From CAYOPZ01 sp964406005 (GTDB taxonomy: Bacteria; Bacteroidota; Bacteroidia; Bacteroidales; SM23-62), in assembly GCA_964406005.1 (NCBI GenBank), contig CAYOPZ010000004.1, positions 1-64,000 on the forward strand: a stretch of DNA of 64,000 bases. The letters are read 5' to 3'. Within the stretch, counting starts at the first letter, position 1, and every line of letters begins with the position of its first letter. Below the pieces are notes generated by a model. The model had not been told where the DNA came from. It ran no database searches and was given only the letters and a program-made list of their open reading frames with translations. This document shows positions 25,462-34,805 of this stretch, one piece after another. The translations under genes were made by a program, and so were the position numbers.

Positions 25462-27801
25462 ATGAAACCTCTTTTTCATAGAAGTAAAAACACCATCTAC
25501 CTGTTATTTGCATTTGCAAGCCTGGTTGTGGGAATTACCAGCACAATCGTCATTTCAAAGTACCTGTTATGGGAATACCAGACTGACAATAATTTCACTG
25601 AGAAGGATAACATTTATCTCATCACTGGGCAGGAATCTGCAATGGACAGGTTCAGGGAGACTGAAATTTATGGAGGTATAAGTGACCTGCCGGGTATGAA
25701 ATATACTTCAACCCGGTTTTACTGGGAAGCAAAACTTGAATATGAGGGAATTCAATACCAGGGTGTTTGTCTTGTAGCAGATTCCAGCTTTTTTGAGTTT
25801 TTTGACTACCCCTTACTGTTTGGAAATCCAAAAACGATTTTAAAGGATCCGGAAGATATTATCCTGAGCTCGGAATTTGCAAATAAGTTGTTTGGCAATA
25901 AAGACCCCTTCGGGATGCAATTAACTGTTCATTCGGAAGATAATATAAACACTTATAAGGTCGCAGGAGTACTGGACAGGCCACCAGGCAATACGAGCCT
26001 TGAGTTTGATTACATCATACCGTATCATTCAGGCAGGCACTACTGGAGTAGGATGGGGGCAGGATGGGTCTTGCTCAATCCGGACGCTGACATCAGTAAT
26101 GCAGAAAAGATTCTTGCAGAAAAAAGAAATTCGAGGAATCAAGATTACAGAATTAAATTGTCACCTTTTCGGGATTTCTACTTTGAATATTCAGGAGATC
26201 TGATCCGTGCAAGCCATGGTGACCGGGCACACCTTAAATTGTTGCTGATCATCATGATATCCGTGTTTGGCCTGAGCATGTTCAATTTTTTCGCTTCATT
26301 TTCTCTTGTTCTTATCAATCGAAAAAAAGAGCTGGGAATGAGAAAAGTTATTGGTGCAGGAACCTCTGAATATCTTAAAATTTTTGTCAGGGAAAACCTT
26401 CTTTTATGCTTCCTGGCATTTGTATTTTCCATCCTCATAATTGTTCTGATATATCCGTACTTTATTGATATTACCGGAAAGGCTCTAAGATTCCCCTTCA
26501 TAAAGGATGGTATTATTCTATTGATTTTTTTTGTATTCGTTCTGCTGTTAACGATCACTTCTTCGCTTTTTACTGCAGGGAGAATTTCGGCCCTTCATGC
26601 AATGATCGAACCGACCGAAAATAAGAAGAAACTATCCTTCTTAAGAATGATCGTTGTTCTACAATATTCAATTACCATCACCCTGCTCATCCTCAGCTTT
26701 TCCTTCCATCGTCAACTGAAATTCATGCTAACCAAAGACCTGCAATTTAACTGTGAGAATGTAGTCAGTATTGATTTCATCGATGAAATCCCTTTTCAAA
26801 CTTTTACACAGGAAGAATATAGGGAAAAGACAGAGGAACTCAATAGGAATCTGGATGTGCTTAAAAATGAACTGGCATCTTCTCCTTTGGTTATAGACTA
26901 CTGCTTTGGGTCCTCTCCCCTTGACGGTTATTCAATGGGATGGAAAAAAAAAGGGGCGGATGACTACAGGGATGGTGCACTGTTTTCCTGTACCCCTGGT
27001 TACGAAAAAGTATTTCAGTTCCATCTACTGGAAGGCCGTTTCCTTAATAAAGAAATGGACAGTGATCGTCAGAATAAGGTTGTCATAAATGAAGCGGCTG
27101 CAAGGTTTTATGGGATCAAAGATATTTCCACAGAAAAACTCTGTAATTATCACTGGGGAAAAGAGGATGATCCTTTTACAATAATCGGAATAGTCAAAGA
27201 TTTTAATAACGAACATCTATCAAGGCCCGTTTCACCTGCCATTTTCATGTATTTCGAGAATCCTGGGGATGAATGGTACATCCGGTTTCAGGAAGGGATG
27301 CAGCAGGAAACAATTGGCTTACTGAAAAGTCTTCATTCAATGTTATCGCCAGGTGAGGAATTCCGGTACAGGTATATGGGAGATGAACTTTCGGCCATTT
27401 ATATAAATGACCGGATGCAGGTCAAGCTTTATTCCGTTCTGACCCTGCTGGCCATTTTTGTATCCGTGATGGGTATACTGTCTCTATCGCTGCATTATGG
27501 ATTCAGGAGAACAAGAGAAACAGCCATAAGAAAGGTAAATGGATGTTCGATACGCCGTGCAGGATACGAGATGCTTCTGCCCATTATGAAACTGACTTTA
27601 GTTGCATTTTTAATAGCCTGCTTCAGCGGTTGGTATTTTGCAACAGAATATCTAAAGAATTTCACCTACAAACTACCGCTAAGTTACATGAATTTTATCC
27701 TTTCCGGGGGGATAGCAATACTATTGACTTTAGTTATTTTGAGCATAACGGTAAGGAGGATTGCTGGAAGGAATCCGGTAGAGGCGATTTACAGGGAGTA
27801 A
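25462..27801 (+). CDS. ABC transporter permease, FtsX/MacB type (plus-strand arm)
   Basis: A 779-residue permease with the 1+3+1+3 helix plan: helix about 13-32, first-half helices about 265-390, another near 400-420, final three about 660-770. Coupling motifs are ELGMRKVIGA in the first half and ETAIRKVNGC in the second, the latter lacking the usual Gly and final Ala. It ends NPVEAIYRE, like the remnant at 19617, so it represents a second permease lineage. It follows the truncated TolC gene and precedes two ATPase genes, so it probably works with the ATPase at 27868. Confidence 0.9.
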   Translation: MKPLFHRSKNTIYLLFAFASLVVGITSTIVISKYLLWEYQTDNNFTEKDNIYLITGQESAMDRFRETEIYGGISDLPGMKYTSTRFYWEAKLEYEGIQYQGVCLVADSSFFEFFDYPLLFGNPKTILKDPEDIILSSEFANKLFGNKDPFGMQLTVHSEDNINTYKVAGVLDRPPGNTSLEFDYIIPYHSGRHYWSRMGAGWVLLNPDADISNAEKILAEKRNSRNQDYRIKLSPFRDFYFEYSGDLIRASHGDRAHLKLLLIIMISVFGLSMFNFFASFSLVLINRKKELGMRKVIGAGTSEYLKIFVRENLLLCFLAFVFSILIIVLIYPYFIDITGKALRFPFIKDGIILLIFFVFVLLLTITSSLFTAGRISALHAMIEPTENKKKLSFLRMIVVLQYSITITLLILSFSFHRQLKFMLTKDLQFNCENVVSIDFIDEIPFQTFTQEEYREKTEELNRNLDVLKNELASSPLVIDYCFGSSPLDGYSMGWKKKGADDYRDGALFSCTPGYEKVFQFHLLEGRFLNKEMDSDRQNKVVINEAAARFYGIKDISTEKLCNYHWGKEDDPFTIIGIVKDFNNEHLSRPVSPAIFMYFENPGDEWYIRFQEGMQQETIGLLKSLHSMLSPGEEFRYRYMGDELSAIYINDRMQVKLYSVLTLLAIFVSVMGILSLSLHYGFRRTRETAIRKVNGCSIRRAGYEMLLPIMKLTLVAFLIACFSGWYFATEYLKNFTYKLPLSYMNFILSGGIAILLTLVILSITVRRIAGRNPVEAIYRE

Positions 27802-27867
27802 GAAAACACCAGGATCATTTAAATCATCGATACAATATATGACAAAACATAGAATAATTTCAAAGCC

Positions 27868-28581
27868 ATGATACAAACAATCAACTTGACGAAAATCTTC
27901 CGTACAGAAGAGGTTGAAACCACCGCACTGAACCAGGTGGATATGGAAGTGAAGAAAGGAGAATTTGTCGCCATTATGGGTCCTTCCGGCTGTGGAAAGT
28001 CTACCCTTCTGCACATACTCGGACTGCTGGATAATCCCAGTGAAGGGCAGTACAATTTCAATGGCATTGACGTTTCCCGTTTCAGGGAAGGTCAGCGCAC
28101 AGACCTCCGGAAAGGAAACATAGGTTTCGTGTTCCAGAGTTTCAACCTGATCGACGAGCTCAACGTGTTTGAGAACGTAGAACTTCCCCTGGTATATTTG
28201 AAACTGCACGCATCAAAAAGAAAAAAAATGGTGAATGCCGTATTGGAGCATATGAAGATCGGTCATCGCAAGAAACATTATCCCCAGCAGCTTTCCGGCG
28301 GACAGCAACAGCGTGTTGCCATTGCCCGTGCCGTTGTTGCAGATCCCAAACTCGTGCTTGCCGACGAGCCTACCGGTAACCTGGATTCGAGAAATGGATT
28401 GGCCGTAATGAACCTTTTGTCTGAACTAAACAGCGAAGGTACAACGATTATCATTGTGACACACTCCAACCGTGATGCAGGATTTGCACACCGGATCATA
28501 AACCTCTTCGACGGTAAGATCATTACCGAAGAAATGAAGCGGGATATCGAGGAACTGGATCTTGATGAGATGGATATGTAG
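27868..28581 (+). CDS. ABC transporter ATP-binding protein, MacB/LolD type
   Basis: A 237-residue ATPase with Walker A GPSGCGKST, Q-loop VFQSFNLID, signature LSGGQQQR, Walker B LVLADEP, D-loop TGNLDS and switch His in VTHS. It is very similar to the minus-strand ATPase at 19843, and the two probably arose by duplication. The acidic C-terminal extension (EELDLDEMDM) is its own. It lies 66 bases after the permease and 73 before the third ATPase, in one likely transcript. Confidence 0.93.
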   Translation: MIQTINLTKIFRTEEVETTALNQVDMEVKKGEFVAIMGPSGCGKSTLLHILGLLDNPSEGQYNFNGIDVSRFREGQRTDLRKGNIGFVFQSFNLIDELNVFENVELPLVYLKLHASKRKKMVNAVLEHMKIGHRKKHYPQQLSGGQQQRVAIARAVVADPKLVLADEPTGNLDSRNGLAVMNLLSELNSEGTTIIIVTHSNRDAGFAHRIINLFDGKIITEEMKRDIEELDLDEMDM

Positions 28582-28654
28582 GGAGGAGAAATGTGGTTGA
28601 AACACTGAGATATAAGTAGCAAACGGCCAAGCCAAATATTGATAACCATTTATC

Positions 28655-29335
28655 ATGATTAAATTAAACGACATTTTCAAATACTACGACAGCAAATTTC
28701 AAAGAACCTTTGTCCTGAAGGATATTGAACTGACAGTTGATGAAGGGGAATTTGTCTCCGTTATGGGACCCAGCGGAGCCGGTAAATCAACCCTTCTGAA
28801 TATCATCGGGCTGCTTGATGAACCCTCGGAAGGGGAATATTTTCTTTACGATCAATCGTTACTTAACCTGAAGGAAAACAAAAAGGTTGATTACCACAGG
28901 AATTTCATGGGCTTCATCTTCCAGGCATATCACCTAATAGAAGAAATGACTGTTTATGAAAACATTGAAACTCCGCTTGTGTACAGAGGTGTTAAATCCA
29001 GGGACAGGCAGTCTATGGTGGCTGATCTGCTCGACAGGTTCAACATCGTAGCCAAAAAAGACCTTTTTCCGCCGCAGCTGTCCGGCGGACAGCAGCAACT
29101 GGTCGGTGTTGCCAGGGCCATTGTCGGCAAACCCAGACTCCTTCTTGCCGATGAACCTACAGGGAACCTTCATTCCAGCCAGGGAGAAATGATTATGGAA
29201 ATACTGAAAAACCTTCATAAGGAGGGAATGACCATCATACAGGTTACCCATAATGAGAAATTTGCCAGCTATGCCAACCGGATTATCCGTCTGGAAGATG
29301 GTTTGATCAAGAGCGATGAGAAAGAGACTCAATAA
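28655..29335 (+). CDS. ABC transporter ATP-binding protein with atypical signature and D-loop
   Basis: A 226-residue ATPase of the same family but clearly divergent. Walker A GPSGAGKST, Q-loop IFQAYHLIE, Walker B LLLADEP and switch His in VTHN are intact. The signature reads LSGGQQQLVGVARA, with Leu where the family has Arg, and the D-loop reads TGNLHSS, with His replacing the usual Asp. Both positions influence ATPase coupling between the two nucleotide sites, so this may be the weak half of a heterodimer with the ATPase at 27868, or a partly degenerate copy. It ends the plus-strand arm; the next gene is convergent. Confidence 0.9.
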   Translation: MIKLNDIFKYYDSKFQRTFVLKDIELTVDEGEFVSVMGPSGAGKSTLLNIIGLLDEPSEGEYFLYDQSLLNLKENKKVDYHRNFMGFIFQAYHLIEEMTVYENIETPLVYRGVKSRDRQSMVADLLDRFNIVAKKDLFPPQLSGGQQQLVGVARAIVGKPRLLLADEPTGNLHSSQGEMIMEILKNLHKEGMTIIQVTHNEKFASYANRIIRLEDGLIKSDEKETQ

Positions 29336-29441
29336 TCCAAATCCAGTAAGCCTTGATTAAAGATAATTCACAGAATTAATACAGATGTAGTGAATATAAC
29401 CACATAAGATATGTTAAAAAAGGGGTATATGTTCACAAGTA

Positions 29442-30545
29442 TCATTCCCAGACACCCGGTATGATCTCCCCGCATTCCCCGCATTTCCCGTTTGCAAGGT
29501 TGCTTGAGGTGATGCGGAAGCCCTTCCTTTCGAGAACGATATTCCCGCATTCGGGGCAATAGGTATTGGATGCAAGATGGCCCGGCACATTTCCGATATA
29601 CACAAAACGGATCCCGGCGTTCATGGCCGTTTCTCTTGCTTTTTCAAGCGTACTGACCGGTGTAGGTGGCAATTGCGTAAGCTTGTAGGTCGGATGAAAA
29701 CGGCTGAAATGCAGGGGTACGTCCTTAAAACCGTTCGAATAGAGCCATTCGCACATGCTCGAGATCATGTCCATATCGTCGGTCCAGCCTGGAACCACAA
29801 GGTTTGTGATTTCAAGCCATACGCCCAGCTCTTTGTAGATCTTCAGTGCGTCGAGCACGGGTTGGAGTTTTCCTCCGTTCAGTTTCAGGTAGATGCTGTC
29901 ACTGAAAGATTTAAGATCGATGTTGGCCCCGTCGACATGTGTCAGGAGATGCCTCAGGGGATCGGGATTGATATAGCCGGCAGAGACAAGAACATTGCGT
30001 AATCCCCGCTCACGGGCCAGCCTGGCTGAATCACAGGTGTATTCGAAAAACGTATTGGGCTCGGAATAGGTATAGGCAATGGAACGGCAATTGTTTTTCA
30101 CGGCCTGCTCAACCACTGCCTCCGGCATTAGGTCGTAATTGCTGGTTTCCGTGGGGGAGGTTTGCGATATGGCCCAGTTCTGGCAGTTAAGGCAGGCCAG
30201 GTTGCAACCTGCCGTGGCGATTGAAAATGCCTGGGTTGTGGGGAGAAAATGATTCAGTGGCTTTTTTTCGATGGGATCCACGTGAACTGCACACGGATTG
30301 CCGTAGGCCATGGTATACAGCTTCCCGTCCCTGTTGATCCGGTTGTGGCAATCGCTCAGTTCACCGGGTTTCAGGGTACATTCATTGGGACAGATAAGGC
30401 ACTTCACTCCCCTCGGGGTCTCTGAATAGAAAAGGGCTTCCCTGCTGAATTTATCTTCCGGCGCTGCAAAGATTTTCTCTCCGGGCAGGCAGAGCAGGCA
30501 GCCTGTTCCAAGAAGCCCGGTTTTGATGAATTGTCTCTTGTCCAT
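29442..30545 (-). CDS. amrS: AmmeMemoRadiSam system radical SAM protein
   Basis: Radical SAM protein, 367 residues. The [4Fe-4S] motif is CNLACLNC (Cys114, Cys118, Cys121) after ATAG. The N-terminal part has the extra cysteines typical of the family (CLICPNEC, DCHNRI) and the HVDPIEKKPLNHF segment. The C-terminus has two Cx2C pairs (CPEC, CGEC) that look zinc-binding. It starts with DKRQFIKTG and a hydrophobic stretch, resembling a twin-arginine-type leader, which is odd for a radical SAM enzyme. Together with the two upstream genes it makes up an AmmeMemoRadiSam locus, whose reaction is not established. It is last in the minus-strand unit. Confidence 0.9.
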   Translation of the reverse strand: MDKRQFIKTGLLGTGCLLCLPGEKIFAAPEDKFSREALFYSETPRGVKCLICPNECTLKPGELSDCHNRINRDGKLYTMAYGNPCAVHVDPIEKKPLNHFLPTTQAFSIATAGCNLACLNCQNWAISQTSPTETSNYDLMPEAVVEQAVKNNCRSIAYTYSEPNTFFEYTCDSARLARERGLRNVLVSAGYINPDPLRHLLTHVDGANIDLKSFSDSIYLKLNGGKLQPVLDALKIYKELGVWLEITNLVVPGWTDDMDMISSMCEWLYSNGFKDVPLHFSRFHPTYKLTQLPPTPVSTLEKARETAMNAGIRFVYIGNVPGHLASNTYCPECGNIVLERKGFRITSSNLANGKCGECGEIIPGVWE

Positions 30546-30604
30546 ACCGTGTGAGGTGATCCGCAGTACCGCGAAAATTATAAAAAAAAGAGGATGTAAT
30601 CAAT

Positions 30605-33106
30605 CTAGATAGCGGATTTTCGAAGCAGGCTGTACAGGAAGGAAAGCAGGTTTGCAAGAAGGATCACAAACAGGCTGCCTGTCAGGCCGAGGAGGGGGAT
30701 CATCAGAACGGACGTACCCAGGGCTCCTGCTGCAGAGCCTGCCAGATCGCCGCTGTAAAGACCCCCTGCCGTTTTTTCAATACCGGTTTTCCGAAGCAGG
30801 GCTGCAGTTGCGAACAAGAGTCCCGTGACAAAGGAAACGATGAAAGTAAGCAGGAGGAATACGGTATGCACAAGGGGCCGGGGCATACTCATGGATTCAA
30901 TGAGCAGGAACCACCAGAGGACAAGGAAAACACAACCTGCCAGTATGACCTGCAGAACGGCAAAGTACCCGGGGCGAAGGGAAGGAAGGATATTTCTGAC
31001 ACTCAGGGACCCGGCCGACAGGCCGGCCATAAATACAGTCAATACCACGGCGGTATAGAGATATACATAACCGAAGATCACCTGTATGCCGAGTAGGATG
31101 GCAATTTCTATTCCCATGCCGGTGAATCCGGTGATGAAAATGCCGCTTTCAAGGGGACCTGTCCGGTAGCCGACAAGGAGGATGAGGATCAGGAATATAC
31201 CAAGTGTGATCCAGAGATTCGACCTGAAATAGCTGAGCCAGTAATTGATCTGATGTAAAAAGGCCCTGGGCCGGAAGTCCCTGTTGACATCACCGGTGTC
31301 AGAGATCATGTTCATGATCTGGAGGTTTCTTTCCAGCAGGCTGCCGTAGTCAAGGTAAAAGGAATTGACATAAACTGTTTCTATCCCCCTGTTATTAACC
31401 ATGGCCGGTATGTCTAAGTCCAGGTCTGCATCCGAGGCAAGGAAATAAGTCTTGAATCCGGGGATGACCAGTACATGGTCAAAATGCAGTTTCAGGGTGT
31501 GGTAAAGAATGGAGTAAAGGCTTCCGGCTTCAGTGCTCAGGTAATTCCCGGCTCCCTGAAGGGGTATGGACAGGATACCCGAGGTATCCAAATGTGACCT
31601 GACCTGTGAAAAGAATTCAGAGGTATAGAAACGGTTGACCTGTGCCGATCCCGGCGGGGGAAGGTTGACAAGGACCACATCGTATTTTTGTTGTTCCCGG
31701 TCAAGGAACCTGCGGCCGTCCATATGAACCACCCTGAGCCATGAAACTTCAGGAGGAGGCAGATATTTGTTCCTCATCCGGGTGATCCATGGATTCAGTT
31801 CAACGAAATCAACCCGCTTGGGGTGGTACTTGGCAAGCTCGTTTATCATCCCGGTCAGGTTGCCGGACAGTACGAGAATGTTGGTGGGATCCGGATGCTG
31901 GACCATGGCATAGTGAACATCCTCTTCCACCGAGGCGACATCTTGCGAAACGGATACAGGGGAAGAGTTCTCGAAGAGGTTGTACTGCTCGCCGGTTCGG
32001 CTGATCACCAGGTTCCCGTAAGGCGTGTCGCGTGTCTCTATGACATCCTGGTTCCTGAACAGGAATGACCTCGACAACAGGTCAAGATCCAGGCCAAAAA
32101 CAAGAAATGCCGTCAACAGGGCGGTAAATCCGTACAGGACCATCAGGTTTTTTCGCTGACCGGCTGCACGGCCGGCAATGCCCGTGCCCAGGTTCAGGAG
32201 GAGCAGAACAAAAAGGATCTGGAATGTATCCAGCAAATATACCAGAAGGAAGCTGAACAGGAGTCCCGCAGCTATGCTCCCTGCAGATTCAATGGCATAA
32301 CTCAGGTTAAGGAGGTTGGACCTGTGTTTTGCGGAGATCCATGAACTCAGCCGTGTAAACAGGAATCCGGAAAGGATACAGAAAACCGACATGGCTGCAA
32401 CGGAGTAAAGGAGAATTCCGGGAATGCCGCTCATGCTGCCGGCAGGAAAAACAATGTTTTTAAAAAACCGGATCCCGGTAACCGTAACTATGGGGAGAAT
32501 GCCGAGCAGGTAAAAGGCGTTTGCCTGGAATGGGCTGTGAAGGGATTCGTGTGGGATCCTTTTCCCTATAAGGGCGCCGGTACCGGTAAGCAGAAGCCAG
32601 CCGGCGAGAATGACACCGATCACGAGCTCGTTGCCATGGAAGATGGCAAGGAATTCCCTGAGCAAAATAACCTGGGTGATCAGGGCCGTGGCCCCCAGTG
32701 AGAACAATGGAAGCATATCCCGGGCGGGTATGCTGCGATACGAGGGAACGGTGCCCGCAAAACCGGTTTCCTCGCGTACCGGCCGTGCGTCTCCTTTTCC
32801 TGCAAGCATTTTCATATAATAGGTCCAGTGCCAGGTAAAGTGGAAGATTGCGATGAAGCTCATCCCGATCCCGAAATCAACATGCCATACGATCAGCTTT
32901 TCGACCACCGGCATTTCCAGCTTATAGTTCACCTGGAATGCCATTATGATCCCCAGGACGGCCGTTGTAAAAAAGGTCAGCAGAAGGGCCGTATTCCAGA
33001 TACGCCGGTGATTCTTAAGACTCAGAATACCCGAACGGCTCAGAATGTATGTAAAGGCGTAAACCAGGAAAGCCGACAGGCCGATCGGGATTATGGCATA
33101 TGGCAT
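30605..33106 (-). CDS. polytopic membrane protein with spermidine-synthase-like domain
   Basis: An 833-residue membrane protein. The first ~110 residues hold three membrane helices with histidines (LIVWHVDFG, FHFTWHWTYY) that could bind haem, as in cytochrome b561-like or DUF4405 domains. About seven helices follow (roughly 130-345). A Rossmann-like aminopropyl/methyltransferase domain of the spermidine synthase type (about 350-590; NILVLSGNLTG, VDFVELNPW, YDVVLVNLPPP, NRFYTSEFF) comes next, then about six more helices. The glycine-rich loop is degenerate compared with true spermidine synthases, so the substrate is uncertain. It is 10 bases downstream of the Memo-AMMECR1 gene and 59 bases upstream of the radical SAM gene, implying a shared function. 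Confidence 0.8.
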   Translation of the reverse strand: MPYAIIPIGLSAFLVYAFTYILSRSGILSLKNHRRIWNTALLLTFFTTAVLGIIMAFQVNYKLEMPVVEKLIVWHVDFGIGMSFIAIFHFTWHWTYYMKMLAGKGDARPVREETGFAGTVPSYRSIPARDMLPLFSLGATALITQVILLREFLAIFHGNELVIGVILAGWLLLTGTGALIGKRIPHESLHSPFQANAFYLLGILPIVTVTGIRFFKNIVFPAGSMSGIPGILLYSVAAMSVFCILSGFLFTRLSSWISAKHRSNLLNLSYAIESAGSIAAGLLFSFLLVYLLDTFQILFVLLLLNLGTGIAGRAAGQRKNLMVLYGFTALLTAFLVFGLDLDLLSRSFLFRNQDVIETRDTPYGNLVISRTGEQYNLFENSSPVSVSQDVASVEEDVHYAMVQHPDPTNILVLSGNLTGMINELAKYHPKRVDFVELNPWITRMRNKYLPPPEVSWLRVVHMDGRRFLDREQQKYDVVLVNLPPPGSAQVNRFYTSEFFSQVRSHLDTSGILSIPLQGAGNYLSTEAGSLYSILYHTLKLHFDHVLVIPGFKTYFLASDADLDLDIPAMVNNRGIETVYVNSFYLDYGSLLERNLQIMNMISDTGDVNRDFRPRAFLHQINYWLSYFRSNLWITLGIFLILILLVGYRTGPLESGIFITGFTGMGIEIAILLGIQVIFGYVYLYTAVVLTVFMAGLSAGSLSVRNILPSLRPGYFAVLQVILAGCVFLVLWWFLLIESMSMPRPLVHTVFLLLTFIVSFVTGLLFATAALLRKTGIEKTAGGLYSGDLAGSAAGALGTSVLMIPLLGLTGSLFVILLANLLSFLYSLLRKSAI

Positions 33107-33116
33107 TTCTCAGCTT

Positions 33117-34625
33117 CTATTCTTTTAAATAGTCCTTTTCCCTGAACTCAAGCGCTTCATATGTATAAATCTCCGCATTTTTCCATCCGTACCAGCCTAT
33201 CCGGGCCTTATCCATGGCACAATGGCCCAGGAACTCTTCCAGGTTCCAGCCGGTCTGTGTGGCCACCTGTGGCAGATAGGTGCCGGAATTCTCACCTTTT
33301 ATTATATAGATCCCATCGCGCCCGAGTTGAATTTCGGAAGTATCGCCGATCCTGACAAGGGGCGTCAGAACCGAGATCTCCATTTCGATATCATCAAGTT
33401 CTTCCGGTTTTACGGGCTCAAACCTGGGATCACGTGTTGCAGCGGCAATTGCCATGTCCCGGACGACTTCGCACAGGGGTTTCCCGGGCCGGAACTGGCC
33501 TATGCAACCCCTTAACCGGCCTTTTTCATTCAGTGTTACAAAAGCACCCCTCTCATCCTGAAGCGATGGAGGGTAATCATACCGGTCAAACGGTGGGATC
33601 ATTCCCCGGCCGATATAAGTATCAAGGGTTGACCTGGCGATCTCCATCAGGATCGTTTTGTCTTTCTCACTGAGATTGAATCCTGTTTCATCGCTAATAT
33701 CCTTTCTGCTTACTGCAATGGCGCAGTATCCGACCACTCTTGACTTATCCCCGATTGCCGCATCTCCCGAGTTCCGGTATTGTATTAGTTTATATTCCAG
33801 GTTTTCAGCGTCATCGCTTGTCATATACATCAATGTCAGGATCGATGGCCAGGCACAGGCCGAGGTGAGCAGATTGGGGATCCTGTTTTCTTCATTCTTC
33901 TCAAGGGTTTTAAGAAATTCTTCGGGATCGTTGGTACAGATGGCATGGGCTGTATTCAAGTCAACAATACTGGCATTTTCGTAGTCGGGGTAATGGGAAA
34001 AATCGGAACTGATGATAAAAAGGTTTTCCGGGGTCAGATAAGGTTTGAGTGCAACGGCGAGCTTTTTGCAAATCCTTGTTGAGCGGGTTCCGAGCAGAAC
34101 AGGGACGATCCGGAAATCCTCCTCCAGGCGATACTGCAGGAAGGGGAGCTGTACTTCAAGGCTGTGCTCCGCCAGATGAGCGATGTCATGATCTACAAAT
34201 ACTTCGTTCCGCTTGTACAATTCGTTGGCAAGATCGATGTTGACAGGAACTTCTCCGAAAGGGGTCATGAAATTGCCCGAGCGGTAGATGGCTGCCCCTT
34301 CATAGGCATAGTTGTGGCTGTTTCCGATAATGAAAATATTTTTATAGGATTTTTTCGCATCAACCTGTGAATAACCGCTTGCTGCTGTCTCTCCCGAAAA
34401 GGGATAGCCTGCATGGGGAACGATCACGGCCAGGACAGTCCCTGCTGTCCCTGATGGCAGGGCCCGGCCGAAAAGAAACTCAAGGTCATGACGCAGATCT
34501 TCCGGATCTGCAGCATAATAAGAGCCCGCAAAGGCAGCAGGGCGCTGATTCGCCTTTACCGGTTTCTGGGCATATCCTGAAATTACTGGCAGTAGAACGA
34601 TCAAAAGCAGCAATAGCTTGCGCAT
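33117..34625 (-). CDS. amrB-amrA: Memo-AMMECR1 fusion protein (AmmeMemoRadiSam B-A), exported
   Basis: A 502-residue fusion. A signal peptide (ending SGYAQ, about residue 20) precedes a Memo domain (about 28-300) with the histidine segments PHAGYPFSG, NSHNYAYEG and AEHSLEVQLPFLQ that bind metal in the family. An AMMECR1 domain (about 320-495) follows, with YPPSLQDERGAFVTL and the hallmark LRGCIG. In many genomes these are two genes; here they are one, and the signal peptide puts the product in the periplasm. It is first in the unit with the spermidine-synthase-like membrane protein and the radical SAM protein. Confidence 0.9.
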   Translation of the reverse strand: MRKLLLLLIVLLPVISGYAQKPVKANQRPAAFAGSYYAADPEDLRHDLEFLFGRALPSGTAGTVLAVIVPHAGYPFSGETAASGYSQVDAKKSYKNIFIIGNSHNYAYEGAAIYRSGNFMTPFGEVPVNIDLANELYKRNEVFVDHDIAHLAEHSLEVQLPFLQYRLEEDFRIVPVLLGTRSTRICKKLAVALKPYLTPENLFIISSDFSHYPDYENASIVDLNTAHAICTNDPEEFLKTLEKNEENRIPNLLTSACAWPSILTLMYMTSDDAENLEYKLIQYRNSGDAAIGDKSRVVGYCAIAVSRKDISDETGFNLSEKDKTILMEIARSTLDTYIGRGMIPPFDRYDYPPSLQDERGAFVTLNEKGRLRGCIGQFRPGKPLCEVVRDMAIAAATRDPRFEPVKPEELDDIEMEISVLTPLVRIGDTSEIQLGRDGIYIIKGENSGTYLPQVATQTGWNLEEFLGHCAMDKARIGWYGWKNAEIYTYEALEFREKDYLKE

Positions 34626-34805
34626 GGCTTCAAACTGAATTAAGCGGGTTCCGGTTTACCCCAAAATTAAAGAGAATTTTATAAAGAGTTAACACAGAAG
34701 CACGTCCGGTTTCTTGATTTACAAAATAAAGTGCTGTAACTTCCGTTAAATTGTAAGGTCCGGCGAAGGCAAATCCGGCCGTTAACTTCCCTAAACCTGT
34801 TGATC

